DNA of 64,000 nucleotides from Magnetospirillum sp. ME-1 (GCF_002105535.1 NZ_CP015848.1:2594624-2658623); one strand, 5' to 3'. Shown: positions 44,727 through 54,011, counted from the first letter of the stretch. Numbers and translations are program-made. The notes: generated by a model not told the origin, from the letters alone.

Positions 44727-47033
44727 ATGACCTCCCTCTCCCACAAGCTGCGTCTGGCCCGCCTCGCGCTGCTGTGGGAGCGGGCGTGGCCGCCGGTGGC
44801 GGCGGCCCTGTCCCTGCTGGCCCTGTTCCTGGCGCTGGCCCTGTTCGATCTGGGCCCGTTGCTGCCCTTCTGGCTGCATGCCGCCCTGGCCCCCGCCTTC
44901 GCGCTCGCCATCCTTGTCCTGCTGGGAAAGGCCTGGCGGGTGCGGCGCCCTTCCGACGAAGAGGCGGCACGGCGGCTGGAACGGGATTCCGGCGCCGCTC
45001 ACCAGCCGCTCTCCACACTTGCCGACCATCTGGCCACCGGCGACGAGGCTTTGTGGCAAGCCCACCGCACCCGCATGGAGCAGGAGGCCCGGCGCTTGCG
45101 GCCCGGCTGGCCCAACCCGGTGCTGCCCTTCAAGGACCCTCTGGGCCTGCGCTTCGCCGCCCTGTTGCTGCTGATCATCGCCGCCGCCGGGGCTCGCTCC
45201 GACCTGTCCGGCCGGCTGGCCCGCGCCGTCGATCCCTATACCCACCGCCCGGCATTGGACTCCGACACAATGGAGGTGTGGATCGTGCCGCCGGCCTATA
45301 CCGGCCTCAGCCAGACCCTGCTGAAGCCGGGCCAGGGCGCCGTCGCAATCCCGGCCGGCAGCCTGGCCCGCGCCGTGACCTCGTGGCGGGGCTGGGGCGG
45401 CTCCGCCCTGTCGGCGGGAAGCGGAGCGGCGGCGTTCGGAGATGACGGCCGCGCCGAGCTGACGGTGACGGAAGGGCCCAGCCTGGACGTCCGCCTGGGC
45501 CTGCGCCTCGCCGCCTCCTGGCCCATTTCCATCCGTCCCGATCTTGCGCCCGAGGTGACGGTTGCCCAGCCGCCCAAGGACGACGAGCGCGGCCGCCTCA
45601 CCCTGGAGCTGGACGCCCGCGACGATTACGGCCTGGCGCGGGCCTGGGTGGAGGTCCAGCCCCTGGACGAGGCGGCCGAGCCGCTGCGCCTCGACCTGGT
45701 GCTGCCGGGCGAACGGGTGCGCCAGGCCCGGCTGGCGCTGCGCGCCGACCTGGCCGACCATGACTGGGCCGGGCGGAAGGTGCGCCTGGCGCCGAAGGCC
45801 GAGGACGGCGCCGGGCAGGTGGGCGAAGCGCCGCCCTTCGAAACGACCCTGCCCGAGCGCCTGTTCCGCCACCCCCTGGCCCGCGCCCTGGTGGAGTGGC
45901 GCCGCCGTTTGAGCGACGCCCCCCGGCTGGGGCCCGAGATCGCCGAGGAGCTGCGGCAAATTCTCGACGAGCCCCAGGCCTTCGGCGGCGACCGGCGGGT
46001 ATTCCTGGCGCTCTCCGTCACCCGCCACATGCTGATGGGTCCCGGCTTCGAACGCGACCGCATGCGCTCGCTGCTGTGGTACGCGGCCACCCGCCTCGAG
46101 GACGGCGGCCTGCCCGCCGCCGAGAAGCGCCTGGAGGAGGCGCGGACCCGCCTGGAACGCGCCCTGGCCGGTAAGGCCGAGGCGGGCGAGCTGTCCCGGC
46201 TGGTCCACGAGCTGGAAGCCGCCCTGGAGCAGTGGATGAACGCCCTGGCCGAGCTGGGCCTGGACGAGTCCTCGCTGCCCCCCGAATCCGGGTCCCAGGC
46301 CATGGATCTGTCCGACATGCTGGACCAGCTGCGCGGGCTGGCCGAGACCGGCGACCGCGAGGGGCTGCGCCGCCGCCTGGAGCAGATGTCGCGGCTGATG
46401 GCCGAGATGGGATCGGGGGCGCGGGGGCAAAAGGGCGACCCCGCCGCCGCCGAGGCCATGCGCCGCCTGAAAGACCTGACCGCCCGCCAGCAGGACCTGC
46501 TGGACAAGAGCTTCCGCAAGACTCCTATCCCTGAGGAGCAGGACGGAGAGGCCCCCCGCCGCAAGCCGTCACCGGCCGACCGGGCCGAAGGCCGCAAGGC
46601 CGCCCAGGAGCAGAAGGCGCTGCGCCAGGCCCTGGACCAGCTGGCCAAGTCCCTGGACCAGCCTCCCGATTTCCTTGCAGAGGCGGAACGGTCCATGCGC
46701 GGCGCCGAATCCAGCCTGGACGAGGGCGATTGGGGCGACGCCGCCGAGCAGCAGGCCGAGGCGGTCAAACGCCTGCAGGACGGTGCCCGCCAGATGATCG
46801 AGCGCATGGAGGCGGCCCGGGGCAAGGGCTCGCCCGCCTTGCTGCCCAGGGATCCCTTCGGCCGCATGCTGAACGGCTCCACCTTCGCCGATGACGGCCG
46901 CACCAAGGTGCCCGGCCGTTCCGACACCATGCGGGCGCGGGAAATCCTGCAGGAATTGCGGCGGCGTTCCGGCGATCCGCACCGGCCGGAGCCGGAGAAG
47001 GACTATCTCAAGCGCTTGCTGAAGCCGTTCTGA
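44727..47033 (+). CDS. TIGR02302 / DUF4175 family membrane protein
   Basis: A 768-residue protein with two or three N-terminal transmembrane segments (VAAALSLLALFLALALFDLG; AALAPAFALAILVLLGKAWR; FAALLLLIIAAAGA) followed by a long, charged, largely helical and coiled-coil region (ARTRLERALAGKAEAGELSR; LRGLAETGDREGLRRRLEQM). This arrangement and the location after lysA match TIGR02302 (DUF4175), of unknown function. It is convergent with the zinc-ribbon gene. Confidence 0.8.
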   Translation: MTSLSHKLRLARLALLWERAWPPVAAALSLLALFLALALFDLGPLLPFWLHAALAPAFALAILVLLGKAWRVRRPSDEEAARRLERDSGAAHQPLSTLADHLATGDEALWQAHRTRMEQEARRLRPGWPNPVLPFKDPLGLRFAALLLLIIAAAGARSDLSGRLARAVDPYTHRPALDSDTMEVWIVPPAYTGLSQTLLKPGQGAVAIPAGSLARAVTSWRGWGGSALSAGSGAAAFGDDGRAELTVTEGPSLDVRLGLRLAASWPISIRPDLAPEVTVAQPPKDDERGRLTLELDARDDYGLARAWVEVQPLDEAAEPLRLDLVLPGERVRQARLALRADLADHDWAGRKVRLAPKAEDGAGQVGEAPPFETTLPERLFRHPLARALVEWRRRLSDAPRLGPEIAEELRQILDEPQAFGGDRRVFLALSVTRHMLMGPGFERDRMRSLLWYAATRLEDGGLPAAEKRLEEARTRLERALAGKAEAGELSRLVHELEAALEQWMNALAELGLDESSLPPESGSQAMDLSDMLDQLRGLAETGDREGLRRRLEQMSRLMAEMGSGARGQKGDPAAAEAMRRLKDLTARQQDLLDKSFRKTPIPEEQDGEAPRRKPSPADRAEGRKAAQEQKALRQALDQLAKSLDQPPDFLAEAERSMRGAESSLDEGDWGDAAEQQAEAVKRLQDGARQMIERMEAARGKGSPALLPRDPFGRMLNGSTFADDGRTKVPGRSDTMRAREILQELRRRSGDPHRPEPEKDYLKRLLKPF

Positions 47034-47049
47034 GGGGACGGAATATCAG

Positions 47050-47094
47050 CGGGGCTCGCGCCCCGATCCCCCCGTCGGGAGGCGAGCCTCCCGA
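47050..47094 (+). repeat. double-hairpin downstream element (locus 6)
   Basis: CGGGGC/GCCCCG (47050-47065), spacer ATCCCCCCG, TCGGGAGGC/GCCTCCCGA (47075-47094), then ACCCTCTCCTGTTTTAAAAC. The genes are convergent here but only the forward unit exists. Confidence 0.75.
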
Positions 47095-47113
47095 ACCCTC
47101 TCCTGTTTTAAAA

Positions 47114-48142
47114 CTACTTCGCCTCGGCGGGCTTGGTCTCGGCGGGCGGGGCGGCGGGAGCCGCAGGGGCCACGGGGGCCGTATCCGCCGCCGGAGCGGG
47201 CGGAACGACCGGTGCGGGGGCCGGAGCCGGAGCCGGGGCGGCCGGAACCGGCGGCGGCGCCATGGCGGGCTTGCCCTCGGCGGCGTCGACGAAGACCACC
47301 ACCACCTCGACGGCGTTGGGGTCGGGCCGTTCCAGCATAATCTTGAAGCTGACCGTGCCCTGGGAGGCCAGTTCGGTAACCGGCGGCTGCGACAGCTTTT
47401 CCTGGACCGCCTGCTTGTTGCGGTCCATCAGCACCAGCTTCATGGTCGGCACCGGCCGGGCGCGGTCGGTGACGTTGGCGATGATGCCGCGCACCACCAG
47501 CACGTCGGTATCGTTGTGGACGAAGCGTTCCGGCGTGCCGGCCTTGCGCAGTTCCAGCCCGGCGCCGGGCTTTTCCCGCCGCAGACCCGCCTGGCCCAGC
47601 AATTCCCCGGCCTCGGGCACCGCCTCGACCAGATGGTCCTGGAAGTAATAGCCGGCACCGCCCAATCCGCCCAGGATCAAGAGGACCAGCAGCACCCACA
47701 GCATGCCCGTGCCCTTCTTGCCCTCGCTCGCCGCGGTGGAGAACAGCTCGGGCACCGGCTGGGGACCGTCATCCATCAGATCGATCTCGCCGGCCCGCTC
47801 CATGCCTTCGTCGGGGGGCAGGCGGTTGGCGAAGGAGGGAACCGGCGGAGCATCCAGGTCGAAATCGTCGTCGGCCGCCGCCGCCGAGGGACGCGGCGCA
47901 TCGAACACCGTATCGTCCTTGACCGGATTGAAGGCCGACACCTTGGAAAAATCCGGCATGGGCGGCTCGGGCGGTGCGAAGGACGGTCCGGCCAGATCCA
48001 GGTCGGTGTCGTCGTCCATGGGCAGCGGCGTCTGGAACCACTTGTGGGCGCACTTGGCGCATTTCAGCTTGCGCCCGGAGGTTCCGAGCGCGCTGTCGGG
48101 AATGGAGAAGTTGGTCGCGCAGGCGGGGCAGGTGATCAGCAT
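47114..48142 (-). CDS. MJ0042-type zinc-ribbon / DUF3426 membrane protein
   Basis: A 342-residue protein. The N-terminal zinc ribbon has two CxxC pairs (ITCPACATNFSIPDSAL; LKCAKCAHKWF), followed by an acidic linker, one transmembrane segment (GMLWVLLVLLILGGLGGAGY, about 147-166), a DUF3426-like domain (VLVVRGIIANVTDRARPVPT) and an Ala/Pro-rich tail of about 60 residues. ATG 48142 is preferred over TTG 48151. Family function is unknown. Upstream lies a 103-bp repeat element. Confidence 0.8.
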   Translation of the reverse strand: MLITCPACATNFSIPDSALGTSGRKLKCAKCAHKWFQTPLPMDDDTDLDLAGPSFAPPEPPMPDFSKVSAFNPVKDDTVFDAPRPSAAAADDDFDLDAPPVPSFANRLPPDEGMERAGEIDLMDDGPQPVPELFSTAASEGKKGTGMLWVLLVLLILGGLGGAGYYFQDHLVEAVPEAGELLGQAGLRREKPGAGLELRKAGTPERFVHNDTDVLVVRGIIANVTDRARPVPTMKLVLMDRNKQAVQEKLSQPPVTELASQGTVSFKIMLERPDPNAVEVVVVFVDAAEGKPAMAPPPVPAAPAPAPAPAPVVPPAPAADTAPVAPAAPAAPPAETKPAEAK

Positions 48143-48258
48143 GGTCTGCAAGCACCGGAAAAGATTTATTTCTTATAGGCTGGAGCCGGGACCAACACAA
48201 GCGGGTACGAAGACGCCGCGGAGCTCTGAACTCAGATTGAGAAACGGTTGAATTTCAT

Positions 48259-48361
48259 CGTCATGCCCGCGCAGGCGGGCATCCATGGTCGGACCGCACC
48301 GTAATTTCGGCTCGAAACGGTGCCTGCGGAAAGATGGATGCCCGCCTGCGCGGGCATGACG
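48259..48361. repeat. REPIN/MITE-like 103-bp element, second copy
   Basis: Inverted ends CGTCATGCCCGCGCAGGCGG (48259-48278) and CCGCCTGCGCGGGCATGACG (48342-48361) pair along about 28 bases; each end also folds alone. Same length and end pattern as 30233-30335, different centre (CGGTGC...). It lies between the zinc-ribbon gene and the PAS-GGDEF-EAL gene. Confidence 0.7.
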
Positions 48362-48422
48362 AGGGACGTAGAGGCGCCGGCAACCATTCCATTACCTGGA
48401 TTCGGAACCCTAAGATACTCCG

Positions 48423-50504
48423 CTACAGGCGGATCAGCCCGTCCGGATTGGCCAGCAATCCGGCGAAAGTCTCCGCATTCACCGGGCGCGAGAACAGGAA
48501 GCCCTGCATCACCGGACAGCCGCGCGCCGCCAGGAAGGCGGCCTGGTCGCGGGTCTCGACGCCCTCGGCGATGACGGAAAAGCCCAGATTGCCGGCCAGC
48601 GCGATGATCGAGGCGATGATGGCGCCGTCCTTGGAATTGCCCGGCAATTCGGTGACGAAGGCGCGGTCGATCTTCAGCGTCGAGACCGGAAACAGCTTGA
48701 GATAGGCCAGCGAGGAATAGCCGGTGCCGAAATCGTCCAGCGACACCCGGACCCCCAGCGTGGTCAGCTGGCCGAGAATCTCGATGGCGCGGTCCACGTC
48801 GCTGGCCATCATGGTCTCGGTGATTTCCAGCTCCAGCACCTGGGGCGGCAGGCCCGAATCGGCCAGCGCCGCCTTCACCTTGTCCTGCAGGCGCCCGTCG
48901 TGGAACTGGGCCGGCGACAGGTTCACGCTGATGGACGGCAGGATCAGGCCAAAGGCCCGCCATTCGGCCACCTGACGGCAGGCCGCGCCCAGCACCCAGT
49001 CGTCGATGGCGCCGATCAGCCCGGCCCGCTCGGCGACGGGAATGAACAGGCCGGGCGACACGTCGGCCCGTACGGGATGGCGCCAGCGGATCAGGGCCTC
49101 GGCCCCGACGATGACGCCCGACAGGGCGTCCACCTTGGGCTGGAACACCAGGCGGAACTGGTCCTCGCCCAGTGCCAGGCGCAGATCGTTCTCCAGGCTG
49201 ACCCGCTCCGCCACCTGGCGGTCCATTTCCATATCGAAACAGCTATAGGGCAGGCCGCCGCGCTTGGCGTGGTACATGGCGGCGTCGGCCCGCGACAGCA
49301 GGCTTTCCGCCCCGTCGGCGTCGTCGGGAAACAGCGCGATGCCGATGGAGGTGCCGGCGAACAGCTGCAATCCATCGATGTCGAAGGGCTCGGCGAAGGC
49401 ATAGAGCACCTTGCCGGCGCAGGCCTGGGCCGCCGAATGGTCGCCGACGCTGGGCAGCAGCATGACGAACTCGTCACCGCCCAGCCGCCCGATGACGTCG
49501 CTGGCCCGCACGCAGGCCTTGAGGCGCCGCGCCACCTGGCGCAGCAGCTCGTCGCCCACCGCGTGGCCGTAGCTGTCGTTGATGTCCTTGAAGCGGTTGA
49601 CGTCGAGATAGAGCACGGCCAGACGCTCGCCGGTCTGCTCGGCCCGCACGATGGCCTCGCCCAGGGCTTCCATCACCGTGTGGCGGTTGGGCAGGCGGGT
49701 CAGGGCGTCGTGGCTGGCGTGGAAGCGGATGCGCTGCTCGTCGCGCCGCTTGCGGGTGATGTCGCGCAGCAGCAGCACGAAGCGCCCATCGGCGCCCTGG
49801 TCCACAGCGGTCAGCGCCAGGGCGGCGGGAAAGGGTTCGGAGTCCTTGCGCCGCGTCCAGGTCTCGCCCGACCACTGGCCGCTGGCGGCGGCCAGACGCC
49901 ACATCTCCTCGATCTCGCGGTTGCCGATCATCTCGACCGCCAGCAGATCGCAGGGCTGGCCGATGACCTCGGCGGCGCTCCAGCCGGTCATGCGCTCGAA
50001 GGAATCGTTGACCGCCAGGATACGCCGCTCGCGGTCGGTGACCACGATGGCTTCGCCCACCGTCTCGAACACCGTGGCGGCGAGGCGCAGCGAATCCTCG
50101 GCGGTCTTGCGCGCCGTGATGTCCTGGACGGTGCCTTCGTAGCACACCAGCCGGCCGCGAGCGTCATACACGGCCCGCGCGTTCTCGGCGATCCAGATGA
50201 TTTCGCCGTCATGGGTCCACACCCGCGCCTCGAAATTGCGCACCACCGAATCGCGGGCCAGGATTTCGCGGAAGCGTTCGCGGTCGGACGGGTCGACGTA
50301 CAGCGAGCGGGCGATGTCGGTCAGCCCGGCGATCAGCTCGGCCGGGTCCTTGTAGCCGTAGATCCGCGCCAGCGCCGGATTGGCGTCGAGATAACGCCCG
50401 TCCGGGGTGGTGCGGTAGATGCCCTCGACGGCGTTCTCGAACAGCGAACGATAGCCGCCGAGATCATCGTCACTGCGGGAAAAGGCTACGACGTCGCCGC
50501 TCAT
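48423..50504 (-). CDS. PAS-PAS-GGDEF-EAL cyclic-di-GMP signalling protein
   Basis: A 693-residue cytoplasmic protein. PAS 1 spans about 18-135 (YRSLFENAVEGIYRTTPDGR), PAS 2 about 145-255 (FETVGEAIVVTDRERRILAV), GGDEF about 265-425 with intact RLGGDEFVMLL, and EAL about 440-680 with intact GAEALIRWRHP, SVNLSPAQF and SLDDFGTGYSSL. Both synthase and phosphodiesterase motifs look intact, so the net activity is not predictable. No transmembrane segment is seen; the PAS domains probably bind a ligand or haem/flavin. Confidence 0.93.
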   Translation of the reverse strand: MSGDVVAFSRSDDDLGGYRSLFENAVEGIYRTTPDGRYLDANPALARIYGYKDPAELIAGLTDIARSLYVDPSDRERFREILARDSVVRNFEARVWTHDGEIIWIAENARAVYDARGRLVCYEGTVQDITARKTAEDSLRLAATVFETVGEAIVVTDRERRILAVNDSFERMTGWSAAEVIGQPCDLLAVEMIGNREIEEMWRLAAASGQWSGETWTRRKDSEPFPAALALTAVDQGADGRFVLLLRDITRKRRDEQRIRFHASHDALTRLPNRHTVMEALGEAIVRAEQTGERLAVLYLDVNRFKDINDSYGHAVGDELLRQVARRLKACVRASDVIGRLGGDEFVMLLPSVGDHSAAQACAGKVLYAFAEPFDIDGLQLFAGTSIGIALFPDDADGAESLLSRADAAMYHAKRGGLPYSCFDMEMDRQVAERVSLENDLRLALGEDQFRLVFQPKVDALSGVIVGAEALIRWRHPVRADVSPGLFIPVAERAGLIGAIDDWVLGAACRQVAEWRAFGLILPSISVNLSPAQFHDGRLQDKVKAALADSGLPPQVLELEITETMMASDVDRAIEILGQLTTLGVRVSLDDFGTGYSSLAYLKLFPVSTLKIDRAFVTELPGNSKDGAIIASIIALAGNLGFSVIAEGVETRDQAAFLAARGCPVMQGFLFSRPVNAETFAGLLANPDGLIRL

Positions 50505-50665
50505 TCACTTCCAGACCCATTGGACCCATTCCAATTTGGACAGTGCCACTGACGGATTATGCGCTGCAACAGAATCCGGTGATCACCCTACTTTTGTCTC
50601 TCGATGCTGGATTTTGCGCCCGGCTGACTCTAAGAAGGTGGGTCTGTTTTCGAAAGGACCAGGGC

Positions 50666-51463
50666 ATGAGGATCGGAATCGTCGGATGCGCCGGACGCAT
50701 GGGCCGGATGCTGATGGAGGCGGTGCTGGCCGCCGAGGGGTGCCGGCTGTCGGGCGGCACCGAACGGGCCGGAACCGAATTCATCGGCCGCGACTTAGGC
50801 GTTCTGCTGGGCCGCGAATCGGTGGGCGCCTCGGTGGGCTCGGACCCGGCGGCCCTGTTCGCCGCCTCGGACGCCGTCATCGACTTCACCGCGCCGGCCG
50901 CCACCCTGGCCCATGCCGCCCTGGCCGCCGAACAGGGCAAGGTTCTGGTGGTGGGCACCACCGGCCTCGCCAAGGACGACGAGGCCCGGCTGGCCGAGGC
51001 GGCCAAGCGCGCCCCCATCGTCTACGCCCCCAATTTCAGCGTCGGCGTCAACCTGCTGATGGCGCTGACCGAGCGCGCCGCCTCCATCCTGGGCGAGGAT
51101 TACGATATCGAAATCGTCGAGATGCACCACCGTCACAAGGTGGACGCGCCCTCGGGCACGGCGCTGGGCCTGGGCCGCTCGGCCGCGCTCGGCCGGCAGA
51201 AGCCTCTCGATTCCGTGTGGTGCAAGAGCCGCGACGGCCATACCGGGGCGCGGCCCAAGGGCGAGATCGGCTTCGCCACCCTGCGCGGCGGCGACGTGGT
51301 GGGCGACCACACCGTGATGTTCGCCGCCGAGGGGGAACGGGTGGAACTCACCCACAAGGCCTCGTCCAGGGCGGTGTTCGCCAAGGGCGCGGTGCGCGCC
51401 GCCCGCTGGGCGGCCGACCGCCAGCCGGGGCTTTATTCCATGCGCGACGTGCTGGGGCTTTGA
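50666..51463 (+). CDS. dapB: 4-hydroxy-tetrahydrodipicolinate reductase
   Basis: A 265-residue NAD(P)H-dependent enzyme of the diaminopimelate/lysine pathway. RIGIVGCAGRMGRMLMEAVL is the Rossmann motif; VVGTTGLAKDDE, IVYAPNFSVGVNLLMAL and EIVEMHHRHKVDAPSGTALG (the catalytic His/Lys signature) follow. GGACCAGGGC precedes ATG 50666. The 161-base gap before it holds a GACCCATTG/GACCCATTC direct repeat at about 50514-50531 but no gene. Confidence 0.96.
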   Translation: MRIGIVGCAGRMGRMLMEAVLAAEGCRLSGGTERAGTEFIGRDLGVLLGRESVGASVGSDPAALFAASDAVIDFTAPAATLAHAALAAEQGKVLVVGTTGLAKDDEARLAEAAKRAPIVYAPNFSVGVNLLMALTERAASILGEDYDIEIVEMHHRHKVDAPSGTALGLGRSAALGRQKPLDSVWCKSRDGHTGARPKGEIGFATLRGGDVVGDHTVMFAAEGERVELTHKASSRAVFAKGAVRAARWAADRQPGLYSMRDVLGL

Positions 51464-51465
51464 CC

Positions 51466-51630
51466 ATGAGCGAAGAGCAGAAGGCCCCGGAGCCACAGAT
51501 CAGACGCCGCTACAAGGAGTGGGAGCACACCTCGCCCGAGGAAGTGGCATTCTCGCGCAAGGTGTTCTACGGCATGATGACCGTGCTGGCGATTCTGCTG
51601 GGGGCGCTGGTCTACGGGGCGCTAAGATAG
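51466..51630 (+). CDS. Small single-pass membrane protein (54 aa)
   Basis: A 54-residue protein: a charged N-terminal half (EPQIRRRYKEWEHTSPEEVA) and one C-terminal transmembrane helix (VFYGMMTVLAILLGALVYGA). It starts two bases after the dapB stop, so it is probably co-translated. No family is recognised; a tail-anchored inner-membrane protein is the obvious topology. Confidence 0.6.
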   Translation: MSEEQKAPEPQIRRRYKEWEHTSPEEVAFSRKVFYGMMTVLAILLGALVYGALR

Positions 51631-51706
51631 GCCTGTCGTCTTGGTGTCGTGGCGCTGTCGCGAGGGTTCCCCCATGCTGGCGCCACCTTTTCCGAGGGTC
51701 CGAAGC

Positions 51707-52144
51707 ATGACCGATACCGCCGAAACCATCCGTGAGCTGCGCCTGCAACGCGCCTGGTCCCAAGAACAGCTGGCCGAGATCGCGGGCATCAGCGCCCGCA
51801 CCGTCCAGCGGCTCGAACAGGGCCAGGTGGCCGCGCTGGAAACGCTGAAGGCCCTGGCGGCGGCCTTCAACATGCCGATCGATCGCCTTCGGGGAGGGTC
51901 AGACCCCCTCGCCAAGGATGACGCCATGACCGAAACCGCCGTACCCTTGCCTACCCCCCGTGATCCCCAAAGGACGTTCCGCCGCCACCTTCTGGTGTTC
52001 GCCGGCGTGATGAGCGGGCTGGCCGCCCTCAACCTCTTCCACAACCCGGATCATCTCTGGGTGATCTATCCGGCCCTGGGCTGGGGCGTCCCGCTGGCCA
52101 TCAAGGCCCTGTCCCTGCGCTCCTCGCCGCCGACCACCGGCTGA
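51707..52144 (+). CDS. XRE-family HTH protein with C-terminal 2TM domain
   Basis: A 145-residue protein. The helix-turn-helix is IRELRLQRAWSQEQLAEIAG and SARTVQRLEQGQVAALETL (about 7-45). The C-terminal part has two hydrophobic segments (LLVFAGVMSGLAALNLF; WVIYPALGWGVPLAIKAL) resembling the 2TM domain. Membrane-tethered XRE regulators of this form are widespread with little known function. ATG 51707 starts at the conserved helix 1. It is convergent with grpE. Confidence 0.75.
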   Translation: MTDTAETIRELRLQRAWSQEQLAEIAGISARTVQRLEQGQVAALETLKALAAAFNMPIDRLRGGSDPLAKDDAMTETAVPLPTPRDPQRTFRRHLLVFAGVMSGLAALNLFHNPDHLWVIYPALGWGVPLAIKALSLRSSPPTTG

Positions 52145-52150
52145 GATCGC

Positions 52151-52179
52151 CGTTCCCCCGCCCCAAGGGCGGGGGAACG
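52151..52179. terminator. 13-bp perfect hairpin between the XRE/2TM gene and grpE
   Basis: CGTTCCCCCGCCC, loop CAA, GGGCGGGGGAACG. It is placed centrally between the two convergent stops and may act on both strands. Confidence 0.65.
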
Positions 52180-52185
52180 TCCGCG

Positions 52186-52785
52186 TCAGGCGCTGGTATC
52201 GACGTTGTTGCCGCCGCTCTTGGGGCCGCCCTTGGCGACGCCCACCAAAGCGGGACGCAGCAGGCGGTCGTGCAGCGTGTAGCCTGCCTGCATCACCAGC
52301 ACCACGGTGCCCTCGATCTGGCTGGGGTCTTCCATTTCCATCATGGCCTGATGCAGGTTGGGGTCGAACCGTTCCCCCTGGGCCGCCACCGGCTTGATGC
52401 CGTAGCGCTCGAAGGTGGCCAGCAATTCCCGCTCGGTCATCTCGACGCCGGTGGTCAGCGCCGCCAGGGATTCGTTGCCGTCGCGCGCCGTGGCCGGCAC
52501 GGAATCCAGCGCCCGGCGCAGGTTGTCGGCCACCGACAGCACGTCCTTGGCGATGTTGGAGACGGCGTACTTGCCGCGGTCCTCGGCCTGCTGCTCCAGG
52601 CGGCGGCGAGTATTCTCGGTCTCGGCCTTGGCATAAAGAACGTCGTTCTTCAAGCGGGCGATTTCCGCCTCCAGCTCCTTGATCCGGTCGGATTCGGCGG
52701 CCGGCGGCGCAGCGGATTCGGCGGCCGGGCCGGGGGCGGCCTCCTCGGCGGCGGGCATCTGCTCGGCGGTCTGATCCTGGGTCAT
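52186..52785 (-). CDS. grpE: Nucleotide exchange factor GrpE
   Basis: A 199-residue co-chaperone that releases ADP from DnaK. It has an acidic, Ala/Pro-rich N-terminus, a long coiled coil (about 33-80, IKELEAEIARLKNDVLYAKA) and the C-terminal beta domain (FDPNLHQAMMEMEDPSQIEG, VLVMQAGYTLHDRLLRPALV). It lies 28 bases after hrcA on the same strand. Confidence 0.95.
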   Translation of the reverse strand: MTQDQTAEQMPAAEEAAPGPAAESAAPPAAESDRIKELEAEIARLKNDVLYAKAETENTRRRLEQQAEDRGKYAVSNIAKDVLSVADNLRRALDSVPATARDGNESLAALTTGVEMTERELLATFERYGIKPVAAQGERFDPNLHQAMMEMEDPSQIEGTVVLVMQAGYTLHDRLLRPALVGVAKGGPKSGGNNVDTSA

Positions 52786-52813
52786 AATGAGGCTCTCTCG
52801 ATTTCTAGGGTTG

Positions 52814-53878
52814 TCAGGTGGGTTGCCCGATCAGGCGGCCGATCACACGCGCGGTGTAATCGACCATGGGAATGATGCGGGCGTAGTTGATGCGTTGCGG
52901 GCCGATCACGCCGATGGCGCCGACGATGCGTTCGCGCGAATCGCGATAGGGCGCCACCACCATGGAACAGCCGGTGACGCCGAACAGCTCGCTCTCGGCG
53001 CCGATGAAGATCTGCACCCCGTCGGCGACGCGGGTGAGGTCCACCAGGCGCAGGAACTGTTCCGAGGTCTCCAGCGCCTCGAACAGGCCGCGGATGCGTT
53101 CCAAGTCCTCGACGGCGGTCACGTCTTCCAGCAGATGGGACTGGCCGCGCACGATGAGCGCCGAATTGCTTTCACCCCCCGCCCAGGTGGCCAGCCCGGC
53201 CTCGATCACCCGTTTGGTGAGCGAATCGAGAAGGGTGCGCTGGTGTTCCAGCTCGGCGGTGATCTCTTCGCGCACCTCGTCCAGGGAACGCCCGGCCAGC
53301 CGGGCGTTGAGGTAGTTGCCGGCCTCGATCAGGGTGGACATCTCGACGCCGTCGGGCAGGTCGAGGATGCGGTTCTCCACCATGCCGTCCTCGGTGACCA
53401 GCACCACCAGGGCGCGGTTGCGGCCCAGCCAGACGAATTCCACGTGCTTGAGCGTACGCTGGATCTTGGGCGCCACCACCACGCCGGCGCAGCGCGACAG
53501 ACCCGACAGCGCGCCCAGGGCCTCGCCCAGCACCTGCTCCATGGAGCGGCCCGCCGCCTTGCACTGGGCGTCGATGGCCGAGCGCTCGGATTCGGCCATG
53601 CGACCCACTTCCAACAGGCCGTTGACGAACAGCCGCATGCCCGCCTGGGTGGGCAGCCGCCCGGCCGAGGTATGGGGTGCGTAAAGCAGGCCGAAATCTT
53701 CCAGATCGGCCATGACGTTGCGGATGGTGGCCGGCGACAGGCCCAGGGTGAGGCGGCGCGACAGGGTGCGCGAGCCGATGGGCTCGCCGGTTTCCACATA
53801 GGATTCCACGATCTGGCGGAAGATTTCCCGCGATCGGTCGTTCAGCTCGGTGATGACGGGGCCCTTGGTCCGTACCAT
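52814..53878 (-). CDS. hrcA: Heat-inducible transcription repressor HrcA
   Basis: A 354-residue repressor of chaperone genes, which binds CIRCE operators and is stabilised by GroEL. The N-terminal winged helix has IVESYVETGEPIGSRTLSRR and LSPATIRNVMADLEDFGLL; the dimer and IDD regions follow, ending in GVIGPQRINYARIIPMVDYT. A good promoter lies upstream. No CIRCE element is visible before hrcA itself, so its targets (groESL, perhaps) would be elsewhere. Confidence 0.95.
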   Translation of the reverse strand: MVRTKGPVITELNDRSREIFRQIVESYVETGEPIGSRTLSRRLTLGLSPATIRNVMADLEDFGLLYAPHTSAGRLPTQAGMRLFVNGLLEVGRMAESERSAIDAQCKAAGRSMEQVLGEALGALSGLSRCAGVVVAPKIQRTLKHVEFVWLGRNRALVVLVTEDGMVENRILDLPDGVEMSTLIEAGNYLNARLAGRSLDEVREEITAELEHQRTLLDSLTKRVIEAGLATWAGGESNSALIVRGQSHLLEDVTAVEDLERIRGLFEALETSEQFLRLVDLTRVADGVQIFIGAESELFGVTGCSMVVAPYRDSRERIVGAIGVIGPQRINYARIIPMVDYTARVIGRLIGQPT

Positions 53879-53899
53879 TGCCTTCTCCGGTGCGGCGAA

Positions 53900-53928
53900 A
53901 ATCTAGTGGTGCCCAGCCCCCTCGTCAA
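53900..53928 (-). promoter_or_regulatory. predicted sigma-70 promoter of hrcA-grpE
   Basis: On the minus strand TTGACG (53928-53923), 17-base spacer, TAGATT (53905-53900), about 22 bases before the hrcA start. Confidence 0.55.
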
Positions 53929-54011
53929 TGTCGGGGGGTCGAGATTGTGGACGGCACCCACCATATGGAGGTAGCTTGCCGCCTCTTCCCCTTGAGAGGA
54001 CTCCCCAAAGC

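Noticed and set aside
43578..46430. 950-codon open frame on the minus strand opposite lysA and the TIGR02302 gene
   Set aside because: It crosses two well-supported genes, has shadow composition and shows no domain. Long antisense frames are expected at this GC content.
53879..54011. CIRCE operator between hrcA and rph
   Set aside because: No TTAGCACTC-N9-GAGTGCTAA-like inverted repeat is present; only a sigma-70-like promoter is seen.
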